Origin: Chryseobacterium indologenes
GTDB lineage: Bacteria > Bacteroidota > Bacteroidia > Flavobacteriales > Weeksellaceae
Length of the DNA: 64,000 nucleotides
NCBI RefSeq assembly: GCF_001295265.1
Contig: NZ_LJOD01000006.1
Coordinates: 62,001-126,000, forward strand
Reading direction: 5' to 3'
Position numbers and translations under genes: made by a program. The notes under the pieces are model-generated. The model was not told the origin of the DNA and did not search any database. It worked only from the letters and a program-made list of their open reading frames with translations. Below, piece by piece: positions 42,848 through 51,282 of this stretch (position 1 is the stretch's first letter; each line of letters opens with the position of its first letter).

Positions 42848-45733
42848 TTATCTCTGCTTAATATCCAGATCCACTGAATTTAATCTTAATGAATTCAGGA
42901 TCACAGATAAAGAGCTGAAACTCATGGCTGCAGCTGCAATCATTGGTGACAACAGAATTCCAAAGAATGGATACAATAATCCTGCCGCAACCGGAACTCC
43001 CAGTACATTATAGATGAATGCAAAGAACAGGTTTTCTTTAATATTTTTAAGCAGCTTTTCACTTAACAGTTTTGCTTTGGCTACTCCTAAAATATCTCCT
43101 TTCAGAAGGGTGATTTCTGCGCTTTCAATGGCTACATCGGTTCCCGTTCCCATAGCGATTCCTACATCAGACTGGGCTAAAGCTGGGGAATCATTGATTC
43201 CATCACCGGTCATCGCTACGATTTTACCTTGTTGCTGCAGTCTTTTTACTTCGTTTAATTTATCTTCCGGAAGGCAGTTGGCTCTGAAATGTCTGATGCC
43301 TAATTCATCTGCAACCGCTTTTGCTGTATGTTCATTGTCTCCGGTCATCATAATAACATCAATTCCTTCATCCATCAGCTGTTTTACTGCTTTTTTGGAA
43401 CTCTCTTTAATCTTGTCAGTAAAGCTGATGAAGCCCAATACCGTTTTATCCTGTGCCACATAGGAAATGGTGTGTGCTTTTGACTGTACCTCTACCGCTT
43501 TTTGTTTTAAATATTCCGGAATGCTGAGATTATGACTGGTTAGAAGACTTTCATTTCCCAGATAGGCTGTTTTTCCGTTAATCATTCCTTTTACCCCTTT
43601 TCCGGAAATATTTTCAAACTGATCCACTTTTTCTGCAGGGATATTTTCTTCTTTTGCTTTTCTGATGACAGCATTGGACAATGGATGTTCTGAATTCTGA
43701 TTCAGTGAAAATGCCAGTCCTATCAGCTGATTTTGATTCCCGCTGTCTGTTGTTTCAATATGTTCCACAGAGGGTTTTCCTTCTGTAAGAGTACCGGTTT
43801 TATCAGTAATTAGAACATTTACTTTATTCATCTGTTCAAGAGCTTCTGCATTTTTAATCAGAATTCCGTTTTTGGCTCCTTTCCCGATTCCTACCATCAG
43901 AGACATAGGTGTTGCAAGACCAAGCGCACAAGGACAGGCTACAATTAAAACAGCTACAGCATTCACAAATGCAAAAAGGCTTCTTTTTCCCTCCGGCCCG
44001 AAAAACTGCCATAAAATAAACGTAAGTATTGCAATCAGAATAACTACGGGAACAAAAACCTTAGACACTTTGTCGGTTAATTTCTGAATGGGAGCTTTGC
44101 TTCGGCTGGCTTCATTCACCATTTTAATGATCTGTGAAAGAAGGGTTTCATCACCCACTTTTTCAGCTTTCATAATAAAAACCTGATTGCCGTTAATGGT
44201 TCCCGAGGAAACTTTGTCATCAATGCTTTTCTCTACAGGAACAGGCTCTCCGGTAATCATGCTTTCATCCACTACGGAACTTCCTTCAATGATTTTTCCG
44301 TCCACAGGAATTTTTTCTCCTGGTTTTACTTTTAATAAGTCACCTATCTTAACCTGGGAAAGAAGGACTTTCTTTTCCTCTCCGTTCACCATAAGATTGG
44401 CTTCATCAGGTGAAAGGTTCATCAGCTCTTTAATGGCATTTCCTGTTTTTTTATGCGCTGCCGCTTCCATAAGCTGTCCTAAAATAACCAATGTTAAAAT
44501 AACACAGACGGCTTCGAAATATAATGGAATATCGTGGTTATGCCCCCGGATTTCATGAGGAATAATATCTGGGAAAGCAATAGCTGTGATGCTAAAAATG
44601 AATGCAGCAGCAACTCCCAGTGCAATAAGGCTGAACATATTTAGATTCCATGTTTTGAAGGAAACCCAGCCTCTTTTCAAAAGGAACCATCCTGAATAAA
44701 ACATAACAGGCAGCGTTAATATGAATTCTATAATTCCCTGTATCTGATGGGAAAAAGGAAAATCAATAAACATTCCACCCATTGAAAGAATGAAAACAGG
44801 AATGGTAAAAGCAAGGGAAATAAAGAATTTCTTTTTTAAGATATTGTAGGTCTCATCCTCTTCATCTTCACCACTGTCCGGCATTCTTACGAGATCCATT
44901 CCACAGATTGGGCAGCTTCCGGGTTCATCACGGATGATTTCCGGATGCATCGGGCAGGTGTATTTTGCGGTTTTCTTTTCAGGATATTTTACCAGATCCA
45001 TGCCACATACCGGGCATCCCACATTGGAATCGTAGGTTTTATCCCCTTCACAGTACATCGGGCAATAGTACCTTCCGGCCATTTCATCTGTTACTTTTGG
45101 AGCTTCATGATGATGGTGTGAATGTGAATGTGAATGTGAATGTGAATGTGAATGTGAATGTGAATGTGAATGGCTGTGCGATGATGTATTTTTTACAAGC
45201 TCTCCGGTAATTTCTTTAAGATGCATGTGGCATACCGGGCATCCTGTATCTGAGTCGTAGGTTTTATCCCCTTCGCAGAACATAGGGCAGTAGTAGTCTC
45301 CTATATGGTCTTTAAAGCTTTCCGGAAGGTTTGCTGAAGAGTAAGCAGGTTTGTGATCAGGATCTTTAGCATGCTTTTCTTCAATAGGAACAAGGTACAT
45401 TTTACACACGGGGCATCTTTCACCCTGTTTAAAATATACTTTGTCTCCTTCGCACTCCATGGGGCAGTAATATACCGAAGACGGTGAAACCCTGTCCTGA
45501 GGCTTTACAAATGCTTTTTCAGGTTTTTCCGGGTCTTCCAGTCTGTATTTCCCTATTTCCGATAAAGCCTGATTTAAAGCCGAAAGCTCAATTTCGTGGT
45601 CGGAAGTGATGGTTGCTGTACTGTTTTCCAGGTTTACATCGGCTTTAACACCATGAACGCTGTTGAGTTTTTCTGAAATTTTTTTCTGACAGCCGGAACA
45701 CGTCATTCCGAGTATATTATATTGTCTTTCCAT
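42848..45733 (-). CDS. copA: Copper-exporting P1B-type ATPase with expanded metal-binding N-terminus
   Basis: A 961-residue inner-membrane pump. N-terminal HMA domain ([10 protein letters not shown], about residues 9-65) is followed by four metal-binding modules of the CPM...CPVCxM type at about 88-114, 147-172, 223-249 and 260-285, with a Ser/His tract of about 14 His between the second and third. The catalytic core has the TGE actuator motif ([12 protein letters not shown]), CPC membrane metal site ([12 protein letters not shown]), phosphorylation DKTGTLTEG, the SEHPLSNAV nucleotide motif and [10 protein letters not shown]. It is about 200 residues longer than a standard CopA. Silver or lead transport is possible; copper is most likely. 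Confidence 0.97.
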   Translation of the reverse strand: MERQYNILGMTCSGCQKKISEKLNSVHGVKADVNLENSTATITSDHEIELSALNQALSEIGKYRLEDPEKPEKAFVKPQDRVSPSSVYYCPMECEGDKVYFKQGERCPVCKMYLVPIEEKHAKDPDHKPAYSSANLPESFKDHIGDYYCPMFCEGDKTYDSDTGCPVCHMHLKEITGELVKNTSSHSHSHSHSHSHSHSHSHSHSHHHHEAPKVTDEMAGRYYCPMYCEGDKTYDSNVGCPVCGMDLVKYPEKKTAKYTCPMHPEIIRDEPGSCPICGMDLVRMPDSGEDEEDETYNILKKKFFISLAFTIPVFILSMGGMFIDFPFSHQIQGIIEFILTLPVMFYSGWFLLKRGWVSFKTWNLNMFSLIALGVAAAFIFSITAIAFPDIIPHEIRGHNHDIPLYFEAVCVILTLVILGQLMEAAAHKKTGNAIKELMNLSPDEANLMVNGEEKKVLLSQVKIGDLLKVKPGEKIPVDGKIIEGSSVVDESMITGEPVPVEKSIDDKVSSGTINGNQVFIMKAEKVGDETLLSQIIKMVNEASRSKAPIQKLTDKVSKVFVPVVILIAILTFILWQFFGPEGKRSLFAFVNAVAVLIVACPCALGLATPMSLMVGIGKGAKNGILIKNAEALEQMNKVNVLITDKTGTLTEGKPSVEHIETTDSGNQNQLIGLAFSLNQNSEHPLSNAVIRKAKEENIPAEKVDQFENISGKGVKGMINGKTAYLGNESLLTSHNLSIPEYLKQKAVEVQSKAHTISYVAQDKTVLGFISFTDKIKESSKKAVKQLMDEGIDVIMMTGDNEHTAKAVADELGIRHFRANCLPEDKLNEVKRLQQQGKIVAMTGDGINDSPALAQSDVGIAMGTGTDVAIESAEITLLKGDILGVAKAKLLSEKLLKNIKENLFFAFIYNVLGVPVAAGLLYPFFGILLSPMIAAAAMSFSSLSVILNSLRLNSVDLDIKQR
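45118..45171 (-). repeat. copA: Hexanucleotide microsatellite inside copA (Ser-His codons)
   Basis: Nine perfect copies of GTGAAT (plus strand), coding Ser-His dipeptides on the minus strand. Changes by whole copies keep the frame and would alter only the number of His residues. Confidence 0.95.
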
Positions 45734-45957
45734 GATCCTTGAATTTTATAGTACAAATTTCCAAAAACGGAACTTAAGACTGTTATAAATTTAAGGATAA
45801 TAGTTATAAAATTAGGAAAGACTGTCAGGAGGAGGTTGGGGTGGTGAGAAAATTTGAGAGAGCAGGAGGAGTATGTAAAAATGTCTTTTCCCTTTAAAGT
45901 AAATGTCTTACTTATTATATCCTCTCTCAAATGATTTAATTTCAGATTTACGTTTAC

Positions 45958-46518
45958 TTAAACACTGTCCAGCGGTTTCCTGTGATGATCTTTGAGCTTT
46001 TTGAACTCAGTAGGTGTGAAGCCTGTAATAGTGCGGAATTGTGTAGACAGATGCTGGACGCTTTTGTAGCCGAGTTTGCCTGCAATTTCAGTGAGATTGA
46101 ATTCGTTATATAACAGCAGCTCCTTTACTTTTTCTATTTTCTGAAGGATAAAAAACTGTTCTAGCGTAATATTTTCGTTTTGAGAAAAAGTTTTAGAAAG
46201 AGAGCTGTACTCTTTATGAAGTTTTGAGCTTAAATATTCAGAGAGAAGAAAATTCTCATCAATGTCCATTCCGCTGATTTTGAGGATGATGATATTTTTG
46301 ATCTTATCAACCAGCTGATGAGCGGAGTCTTTAATCCTTTCAAAGCCTGTATCGCGTAATTTTTCCTCAATACGGTGCATAACTTCATCGGGAACTTCGG
46401 TTTCAGTTTCGGCTTCTCCGAGGATAACTGAACGAAGAGGTGTACCGGTATCGTCAAATATTTTTTCAACGGCAGCAATGCATCGGTTGCATACCATGTT
46501 TTTTATGAAAATCTTCAT
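45958..46518 (-). CDS. AraC-family regulator with N-terminal CxxC metal-like motif
   Basis: A 186-residue protein: short N-terminal domain opening with KNMVCNRCIAAVEKIFDDTG (Cys10 and Cys13, as in heavy-metal-associated sequences), and a C-terminal AraC double helix-turn-helix (NLTEIAGKLGYKSVQHLSTQ, FRTITGFTPTEFKKL). The gene lies 225 bases upstream of copA on the same strand. A copper-responsive activator of copA is the natural hypothesis; it rests on position and the Cys pair only. It overlaps the thioesterase gene by four bases (ATGA), so they form an operon. Confidence 0.88.
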   Translation of the reverse strand: MKIFIKNMVCNRCIAAVEKIFDDTGTPLRSVILGEAETETEVPDEVMHRIEEKLRDTGFERIKDSAHQLVDKIKNIIILKISGMDIDENFLLSEYLSSKLHKEYSSLSKTFSQNENITLEQFFILQKIEKVKELLLYNEFNLTEIAGKLGYKSVQHLSTQFRTITGFTPTEFKKLKDHHRKPLDSV

Positions 46519-46907
46519 GGTTTGCTTAATCTGTCTTTCACAAATTCAATCTGGGTTTTTCCATGGGGAGCCGGATTTCCATCAGCGTCAAGGTTTACCA
46601 TAACAATTTTGTCAACGGTGATAATAGTCTGATGAGTCATTTTGTTACGGACATCACATCTTAAGGTAATGGAAGATGATCCGAAATGTACAGCCTCAAT
46701 TCCTATTTCAATAATATCTCCCTGTTTGGCAGAACTTACGAAATTAATTTCTGAAATAAACTTGGTAACTACTTTTGTGTTTTCCAGCTGAATGATTGCA
46801 TATAGAGCAGCTTCTTCATCAATCCATTGAAGAAGTCTTCCTCCAAAAAGTGAATGATTGGGGTTCAGGTCTTCGGGTTTTACCCATTTTCTGGTATGGT
46901 AGTTCAT
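46515..46907 (-). CDS. Acyl-CoA thioesterase, hotdog fold (YciA type)
   Basis: A 130-residue hotdog-fold thioesterase, hydrolysing acyl-CoA to free acid and CoA. I start it at 46907 (MNYHTRKWVKPEDLNPN) because a -7 promoter element overlaps the longer in-frame start at 46931. NPNHSLFGGRLLQWIDEEAA carries the catalytic Asp, and VTKFISEINFVSSAKQGDI forms the substrate tunnel region. Its coupling to the AraC regulator is unexplained. Confidence 0.9.
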   Translation of the reverse strand: MNYHTRKWVKPEDLNPNHSLFGGRLLQWIDEEAALYAIIQLENTKVVTKFISEINFVSSAKQGDIIEIGIEAVHFGSSSITLRCDVRNKMTHQTIITVDKIVMVNLDADGNPAPHGKTQIEFVKDRLSKP

Positions 46908-46928
46908 ATTTTTAAATAATTTGCAGGA

Positions 46929-46936
46929 CAAATTTA
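46929..46936 (-). promoter_or_regulatory. -7 element of the thioesterase-AraC operon
   Basis: The minus strand reads TAAATTTG, 22 bases before the ATG at 46907, and overlaps the alternative longer start. Confidence 0.6.
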
Positions 46937-47004
46937 GTGTTAAAAAGCGGGTTTATCAAAGAAATACTATTTACTGATCTGAAGAAAATCATTCATTTTC
47001 TCAA

Positions 47005-47418
47005 TCATTTTCTTTTGGAGCGCATTGCTTTTACCTTAGCAACTGAACTGTCATTTAAAAGTTGCCGGTATTCCGGGCTTTCTGAAGGATAAGCGGCTAC
47101 TTTTCCTTCCTTATTATGATGAAACCCGAATCCGTAGCGTTTGGCTAATGGAGAAGATCTCATACAGGGTTGTCCTTTTGAGAAAAAACGAATTCTTTCT
47201 GCTTCCTTTTCACTTTCGGTAATGTTGTTCCTGAGCACATAACATTGAAAAATAATATCATCTGACGAAAACTGATACGGATGTCCGGAAATGATTTCAT
47301 ACTGAAGGCTGGCTAATGTTTTTTCATTCTTTTCGGGCGGGATCTGTGCCTGAGAAACAGGGCAGTCTTCTGCAGTTTCAATAAGAGTATTGTAATAATT
47401 GGTGGTATGCTGTTTCAT
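47005..47418 (-). CDS. DUF6157 family protein
   Basis: A 137-residue cytosolic protein matching the pattern of DUF6157: MKQHTTNYYNTLIETAEDCP, then LQYEIISGHPYQFSSDDIIF and FFSKGQPCMRSSPLAKRYGF. The start at 47418 (MKQH) is preferred to an upstream frame. The family is common in Bacteroidota and has no known function. The conserved Cys residues and SSPLAKRYGFG motif may indicate nucleic-acid or cofactor binding, but this is speculation. Confidence 0.85.
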   Translation of the reverse strand: MKQHTTNYYNTLIETAEDCPVSQAQIPPEKNEKTLASLQYEIISGHPYQFSSDDIIFQCYVLRNNITESEKEAERIRFFSKGQPCMRSSPLAKRYGFGFHHNKEGKVAAYPSESPEYRQLLNDSSVAKVKAMRSKRK

Positions 47419-47515
47419 ATCAATAGAATTTAATGACACTAATATACTCTAAATCGGAGCACCTATAGCTCTTTGGCAGAAAATTTAGATTTTCCTTTTC
47501 CTGCTTCAGTTTTCT

Positions 47516-47719
47516 TTATTCCTTATATTCCAGGATATCTCCGGGCTGGCATTCCAGGGCTTTGCAGATGGCTTCAAGAGTGCTGAATCTTACTGCTTTT
47601 GCCTTTCCTGTTTTCAGAATAGAGAGATTGGAAAGGGTAAGGTCTACTTTTTCCGAAAGTTCATTCAGCGACATTTTTCTCTTGGCCATGATGACATCTA
47701 AATTGACAATAATCGGCAT
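47516..47719 (-). CDS. XRE-family helix-turn-helix regulator (YozG-like)
   Basis: A 67-residue single-domain Cro/CI repressor: MAKRKMSLNELSEKVDLTLS, ILKTGKAKAVRFSTLEAICK and CQPGDILEYK. It follows the DUF2975 gene after three bases on the same strand; the DUF2975-XRE pair is a frequent two-gene unit in Firmicutes and Bacteroidota, in which the membrane protein and regulator appear linked. Targets unknown; the pair itself is a likely one. Confidence 0.92.
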   Translation of the reverse strand: MPIIVNLDVIMAKRKMSLNELSEKVDLTLSNLSILKTGKAKAVRFSTLEAICKALECQPGDILEYKE

Positions 47720-47722
47720 AAC

Positions 47723-48277
47723 TTATATGGTTAATTCATTTTCAGACTGGAGTTCAATTCCTCTTTTAAACACCTGGGCAATAATAAAGATAATTCCGCC
47801 GAAAAACAGGTATTCAGATCCGGAACCTATCAATTCTTGAAGATTTTCAATGGGAGAGATTCCGGCCTTTACTGAACCTTTATCAAAAAAGTAAGAATCG
47901 GCAATAAGGGAGATAAGACCTATTGAAAGAGCGGCATAACTGATTTTGGTAATCATTATTCTGATATCTTCACTGAAAGGTGCCGCAAGATTAAGTTTCA
48001 GGAAAATTTTCACGACAAAATATGCCAGATAGGCTTTGTAACACGCCAGAAAAATAACAGTGGTCATGATCTGGTAATACAGCTGTGAGTCAGATTGATA
48101 AAGACTGTAGAAGCTGATGCCTTTATAAAGGTTCTTTGCAGCTTCGGGATTAATTACCGTGATAATGTATGAACAGGTTAACGCTCCCGCAGTGATGCAG
48201 GCCCCGATAAAAACGATCCATGAAATAACATTCATGATCGAAAGAACTCGTTTGGTTTTGGTTTCCATTGTTTTCAT
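47723..48277 (-). CDS. DUF2975 membrane protein
   Basis: A 184-residue inner-membrane protein with four hydrophobic segments (IMNVISWIVFIGACITAGAL; IMTTVIFLACYKAYLAYFVV; ISYAALSIGLISLIADSYFF; YLFFGGIIFIIAQVFKRGIE), typical of DUF2975. The start is either the ATG at 48277 or the one at 48268. The XRE regulator gene lies three bases downstream. Role unknown, perhaps envelope sensing for the regulator. Confidence 0.88.
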   Translation of the reverse strand: MKTMETKTKRVLSIMNVISWIVFIGACITAGALTCSYIITVINPEAAKNLYKGISFYSLYQSDSQLYYQIMTTVIFLACYKAYLAYFVVKIFLKLNLAAPFSEDIRIMITKISYAALSIGLISLIADSYFFDKGSVKAGISPIENLQELIGSGSEYLFFGGIIFIIAQVFKRGIELQSENELTI

Positions 48278-48439
48278 ATTTAAGAAAAATTTACGAAAAC
48301 AAATATCGGTAAATATTTATTGAAAAACAATAAATATTTTTCTTTTTTCAATTAATTCAAATATTGAATTCAACATAATGTGAGAAACACTATAAAAAAA
48401 GCTTTGATTTGAAATTTTTAATTGTATCTTGCATACGTT

Positions 48440-48447
48440 TATATTTG
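48440..48447 (+). promoter_or_regulatory. -7 promoter element of the RRM gene
   Basis: TATATTTG matches TAnnTTTG and gives a leader of about 75 bases before the ATG at 48528, longer than for most genes here. Confidence 0.55.
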
Positions 48448-48527
48448 GAATCAATATTTGTTCATTAATTTATGTTGTTTTTCTTTTATATACCCAAATT
48501 TTTATTAATTTTTTAATTTTATTTAAA

Positions 48528-48878
48528 ATGAACATTTTTGTTTCAAACATCAATTACGCAACTAAAGAATATGAGTTGCATGATCTATTTGCAGAATTCG
48601 GTGACGTATCATCAGCTAAAATCGTTACTGACAGAGAAACTGGCCGTTCAAGAGGTTTTGGTTTCATCGAAATGGGTGATGAAGAAGGAAAGCAGGCAAT
48701 TGAAGCTCTTAATCAGAAAGATTTCAACGGAAAAACGTTGAATGTATCTGAAGCTAAGCCAAGAGAAGAAAAACCAAGAAGAAGCTTCGATAACAACAGA
48801 GGCGGAGGTTACGGAAATAACAACAACAGAGGCGGAGGCTATGGTAACAACCGTGGCGGAGGCGGAAATCGTTGGTAA
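48528..48878 (+). CDS. RNA-binding protein, single RRM with Gly-rich tail
   Basis: A 116-residue protein: one RRM domain with RNP2 IFVSNI and RNP1 RGFGFIEM, then a tail of GGGYGNNNNRGGGYGNN repeats as in cyanobacterial and plant Gly-rich RNA-binding proteins. The start at 48528 sets RNP2 at the N-terminus. In Bacteroidota such RRM proteins are abundant and act on mRNA as general post-transcriptional regulators; cold or stress roles are inferred. A short terminator follows. Confidence 0.94.
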   Translation: MNIFVSNINYATKEYELHDLFAEFGDVSSAKIVTDRETGRSRGFGFIEMGDEEGKQAIEALNQKDFNGKTLNVSEAKPREEKPRRSFDNNRGGGYGNNNNRGGGYGNNRGGGGNRW

Positions 48879-48884
48879 AAATAT

Positions 48885-48909
48885 AAGCGGCTTTTAAGCC
48901 GCTTTTTTT
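48885..48909 (+). terminator. Terminator after the RRM gene
   Basis: AAGCGGCT / AGCCGCTT stem with a four-base loop and a seven-base T run. Confidence 0.85.
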
Positions 48910-48971
48910 ATGTTGTATTATTCTATATGATATTTTTATAAATCTTTCTTCTTCCGATTGAACTAATTTTA

Positions 48972-49460
48972 TCAGTCCTTTTTCTTCTTTTTCTTTTTAT
49001 TATCTTTTCCTTTCTCTTTTTCCTTTCCTTTCTTGCCTTTTTTAGGATTGAGTACTTCTTCGGCAATTTCAAATTTGGGTTCTTCAGCTTTGGCTGGTTT
49101 TATTTCTATTTTAAGGTCAAAGTAACCCTTCAGGTCATTTTGTGAAATTAAATTTTCGTTAAATAAAAATTCAAGAATTTCCTTTCCTGAGTCATCGAAA
49201 AAATGATGAGCCAGCTCTTTCAGTAAAAATTTCCTGTATTCTTCCATAGGAACAATTACGGAATATTTGAAGATTCTGCCTTCTTTTTCTGTAGCAAGAT
49301 ACCCCTTTTCAACAAGTATTTTTAGATAAGTGGAAGCCGTATTTTGATGCGGTTTAGGCTCAGGATGCTGCTCCATAACGTCTTTCAGATAAAAAGATTC
49401 CAGCTTCCAAAACAGTTTCATAAAGTTCTCTTCTGCAGACGTAAGATGATTAATTTTCAT
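48972..49460 (-). CDS. BlaI/MecI/CopY-family repressor with Lys-rich tail
   Basis: A 162-residue regulator; winged helix with LTSAEENFMKLFWKLESFYL, KPHQNTASTYLKILVEKGYL and GRIFKYSVIVPMEEYR. The start at 49460 follows the PAP2 stop by eight bases. After residue 130 the tail is almost wholly Lys/Gly/Glu (ends KKKKKKKD), unusual for BlaI proteins and perhaps a nucleic-acid clamp. No BlaR1-type sensor protease gene is adjacent, so its signal is unknown. Confidence 0.9.
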   Translation of the reverse strand: MKINHLTSAEENFMKLFWKLESFYLKDVMEQHPEPKPHQNTASTYLKILVEKGYLATEKEGRIFKYSVIVPMEEYRKFLLKELAHHFFDDSGKEILEFLFNENLISQNDLKGYFDLKIEIKPAKAEEPKFEIAEEVLNPKKGKKGKEKEKGKDNKKKKKKKD

Positions 49461-49468
49461 AGATGTTC

Positions 49469-50071
49469 TTAATGTTGAAATTGTATATTGCAATAAAGAT
49501 AAACAAAAGATACCAGAAATGCTATTCCGGCCCCCATAAATACTTCTTTTACCGTATGTCTTTTTAAAATAACTCTGGTTATTCCTACCAGTACGGCGAT
49601 ACCCAGCCAGATAAGGCCCATCTTCCAGTCCAGAGTGAAAAACAGTGCCGCCACAAATATATTGAAAGAAGTATGCATAGAGCTTTTAATAAAAAAATTA
49701 CTGATCTGCATGGTAATAAGAAGAATCAGAATAAAAAGCATAACCAGATCGATATATCCATTTCTTACATAATAAAAAATAAGATAACCAATCAGGCAGC
49801 CTGCCACAAATATATATAAGGTTTTCCTTTGTATACGGTCAGATACATCCATATTGGTATATCTTCCTGTTCTTACATTCCAGATCAGCCAGATAATGAC
49901 GGGAATAATAGTCATTAAAAGGATAGGAACAAAGTAAAGCAGAGAGTCTTTAAATGAATATTCCTTTACACTCATATAAACGTAGAAAATAAACAGAGAA
50001 ACTAAAGGGTTGAAAAAATCAGAGATGACTTTTGAAATTTTATGTACCAATGACGGTGATTTTCCTTCCAT
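49469..50071 (-). CDS. PAP2-family phosphatase-like membrane protein
   Basis: A 200-residue inner-membrane protein with six hydrophobic helices. Short PAP2 signatures are visible: the central SSMHTSFNIFVAALFF (His of the phosphatase motif) and TRVILKRHTVKEVFMGAG (Arg...His of the third motif). The N-terminal KxxxxxxRP signature is not evident, so phosphatase activity is uncertain; an RIQRKTLYIF segment occurs instead. It is co-transcribed with the BlaI-like repressor. Membrane lipid phosphate removal is the family role. Confidence 0.82.
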   Translation of the reverse strand: MEGKSPSLVHKISKVISDFFNPLVSLFIFYVYMSVKEYSFKDSLLYFVPILLMTIIPVIIWLIWNVRTGRYTNMDVSDRIQRKTLYIFVAGCLIGYLIFYYVRNGYIDLVMLFILILLITMQISNFFIKSSMHTSFNIFVAALFFTLDWKMGLIWLGIAVLVGITRVILKRHTVKEVFMGAGIAFLVSFVYLYCNIQFQH

Positions 50072-50087
50072 GTTTAAGTTTAAAATT

Positions 50088-50095
50088 CAAATATA
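50088..50095 (-). promoter_or_regulatory. -7 element of the PAP2-BlaI operon
   Basis: The minus strand reads TATATTTG, 17 bases before the ATG at 50071. Confidence 0.6.
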
Positions 50096-50151
50096 ACACT
50101 ATAAGCAAAAAAACAATTGGTAGGTATACGATAAAAACAAAGTTTTTTTTA

Positions 50152-50159
50152 TAATTTTG
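50152..50159 (+). promoter_or_regulatory. pdhA: -7 promoter element of pdhA
   Basis: TAATTTTG matches TAnnTTTG and ends 38 bases before the ATG. Confidence 0.6.
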
Positions 50160-50196
50160 CTCAAATATTTCATCATAAATAAGCAAGAGCTATCAC

Positions 50197-51198
50197 ATGA
50201 AAGAATTTTCTAAAGAGGTATACCTGAAGTGGTATGAAGATATGACTATGTGGAGAAGGTTTGAAGACAAATGCCGTTCTCTTTATCTAAAACAAAAGAT
50301 CAGAGGTTTTTTACATTTGTATAACGGTCAGGAAGCTATTCCTGCCGGCTTCACGCATGCAATGGACTTAACGAAGGACAGTATGATTACTGCTTACAGA
50401 TGCCATATTCATCCAATGGCGATGGGTGTGGATCCTAAGAGAATTATGGCTGAACTTTGCGGTAAAGCTACCGGAACATCAGGAGGTATGGGTGGATCTA
50501 TGCACATTTTCAGCAAAGAGCACCGTTTCTACGGAGGTCATGGTATTGTTGGAGGGCAGATTCCTTTGGGAGCAGGTATTGCTTTTGCAGATAAATATTT
50601 CGACAGAAAAGCAGTGAATATCTGTTTCTTTGGAGATGGTGCTGCCAGACAGGGGTCTTTACATGAAACATTTAACATGGCCATGAACTGGAAGCTTCCT
50701 GTAGTATTTGTTGTAGAAAACAACCAATATGCAATGGGAACTTCTGTAAAAAGAACAGCTAACCACGAAGATATCTATAAACTGGGTCTTGGCTATGAAA
50801 TGCCTTGCCTTGCAGTAGATGCAATGGATCCTGAAAAAGTAGCCGAAGCAGCTTACGAAGCCATTGAAAGAGCAAGAAGAGGAGACGGGCCTACATTCAT
50901 TGAAGCAAGAACATACCGTTACCGAGGACACTCTATGTCTGATGCTGAGCCTTACCGTTCTAAAGAAGAAGTGGCAGTTCACAAGAATGATGATCCTATC
51001 GAGCTGGTAAAACAAAGAATTTTAGCTAACGGATGGGCTACAGAAGAGGAACTGGAAGCTATGGATAACAAATCAAGAGATTTTGTTGAAGAATGCATCG
51101 AATTTATGGAGAACTCTCCGTATCCGGATGCTGAAAAAATCTATGAGTATGTTTATGCTCAGGAAGACTATCCATTCTTAGATAAATTAGAAAATTAA
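50197..51198 (+). CDS. pdhA: Pyruvate dehydrogenase E1 component, alpha subunit
   Basis: Decarboxylates pyruvate on thiamine diphosphate as the first step of the pyruvate dehydrogenase complex. The 333-residue subunit shows FLHLYNGQEAIPAGF, TAYRCHIHPMAMGV, GGMGGSMHIFSKEHRFYGGH and the ThDP/magnesium motif FGDGAARQGSLHETFNMA. YRYRGHSMSDAEPYRSKEEV is the phosphorylation-loop equivalent. The beta subunit (pdhB) is not in the window; E2 follows after 84 bases, a layout common in Flavobacteriia. Confidence 0.96.
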   Translation: MKEFSKEVYLKWYEDMTMWRRFEDKCRSLYLKQKIRGFLHLYNGQEAIPAGFTHAMDLTKDSMITAYRCHIHPMAMGVDPKRIMAELCGKATGTSGGMGGSMHIFSKEHRFYGGHGIVGGQIPLGAGIAFADKYFDRKAVNICFFGDGAARQGSLHETFNMAMNWKLPVVFVVENNQYAMGTSVKRTANHEDIYKLGLGYEMPCLAVDAMDPEKVAEAAYEAIERARRGDGPTFIEARTYRYRGHSMSDAEPYRSKEEVAVHKNDDPIELVKQRILANGWATEEELEAMDNKSRDFVEECIEFMENSPYPDAEKIYEYVYAQEDYPFLDKLEN

Positions 51199-51210
51199 TA
51201 AATAAAAATT

Positions 51211-51272
51211 AATTTGAAATTTGAAGTTTGAAATTTCCGAATTCTCAAATCTCAAATCTCGAATCTCAAATC
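51211..51272. repeat. Heptad-repeat inverted element between pdhA and pdhC
   Basis: The left arm is built of 7-base units ATTTGAA/GTTTGAA; the right arm, read on the other strand, of GATTTGA/GATTCGA units. The arms can pair as a long imperfect hairpin in the mRNA just before pdhC. No T run follows. Confidence 0.7.
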
Positions 51273-51282
51273 AATATAAATT

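Noticed and set aside
45118..45171. The hexamer array as a CRISPR or non-coding repeat
   Set aside because: It is in frame within copA, has no spacers and encodes a recognisable His/Ser tract.
44965..45210. A plus-strand frame with a Val-Asn repeat across the copA microsatellite
   Set aside because: It is the antisense reading of the His/Ser tract and would not be a separate gene.
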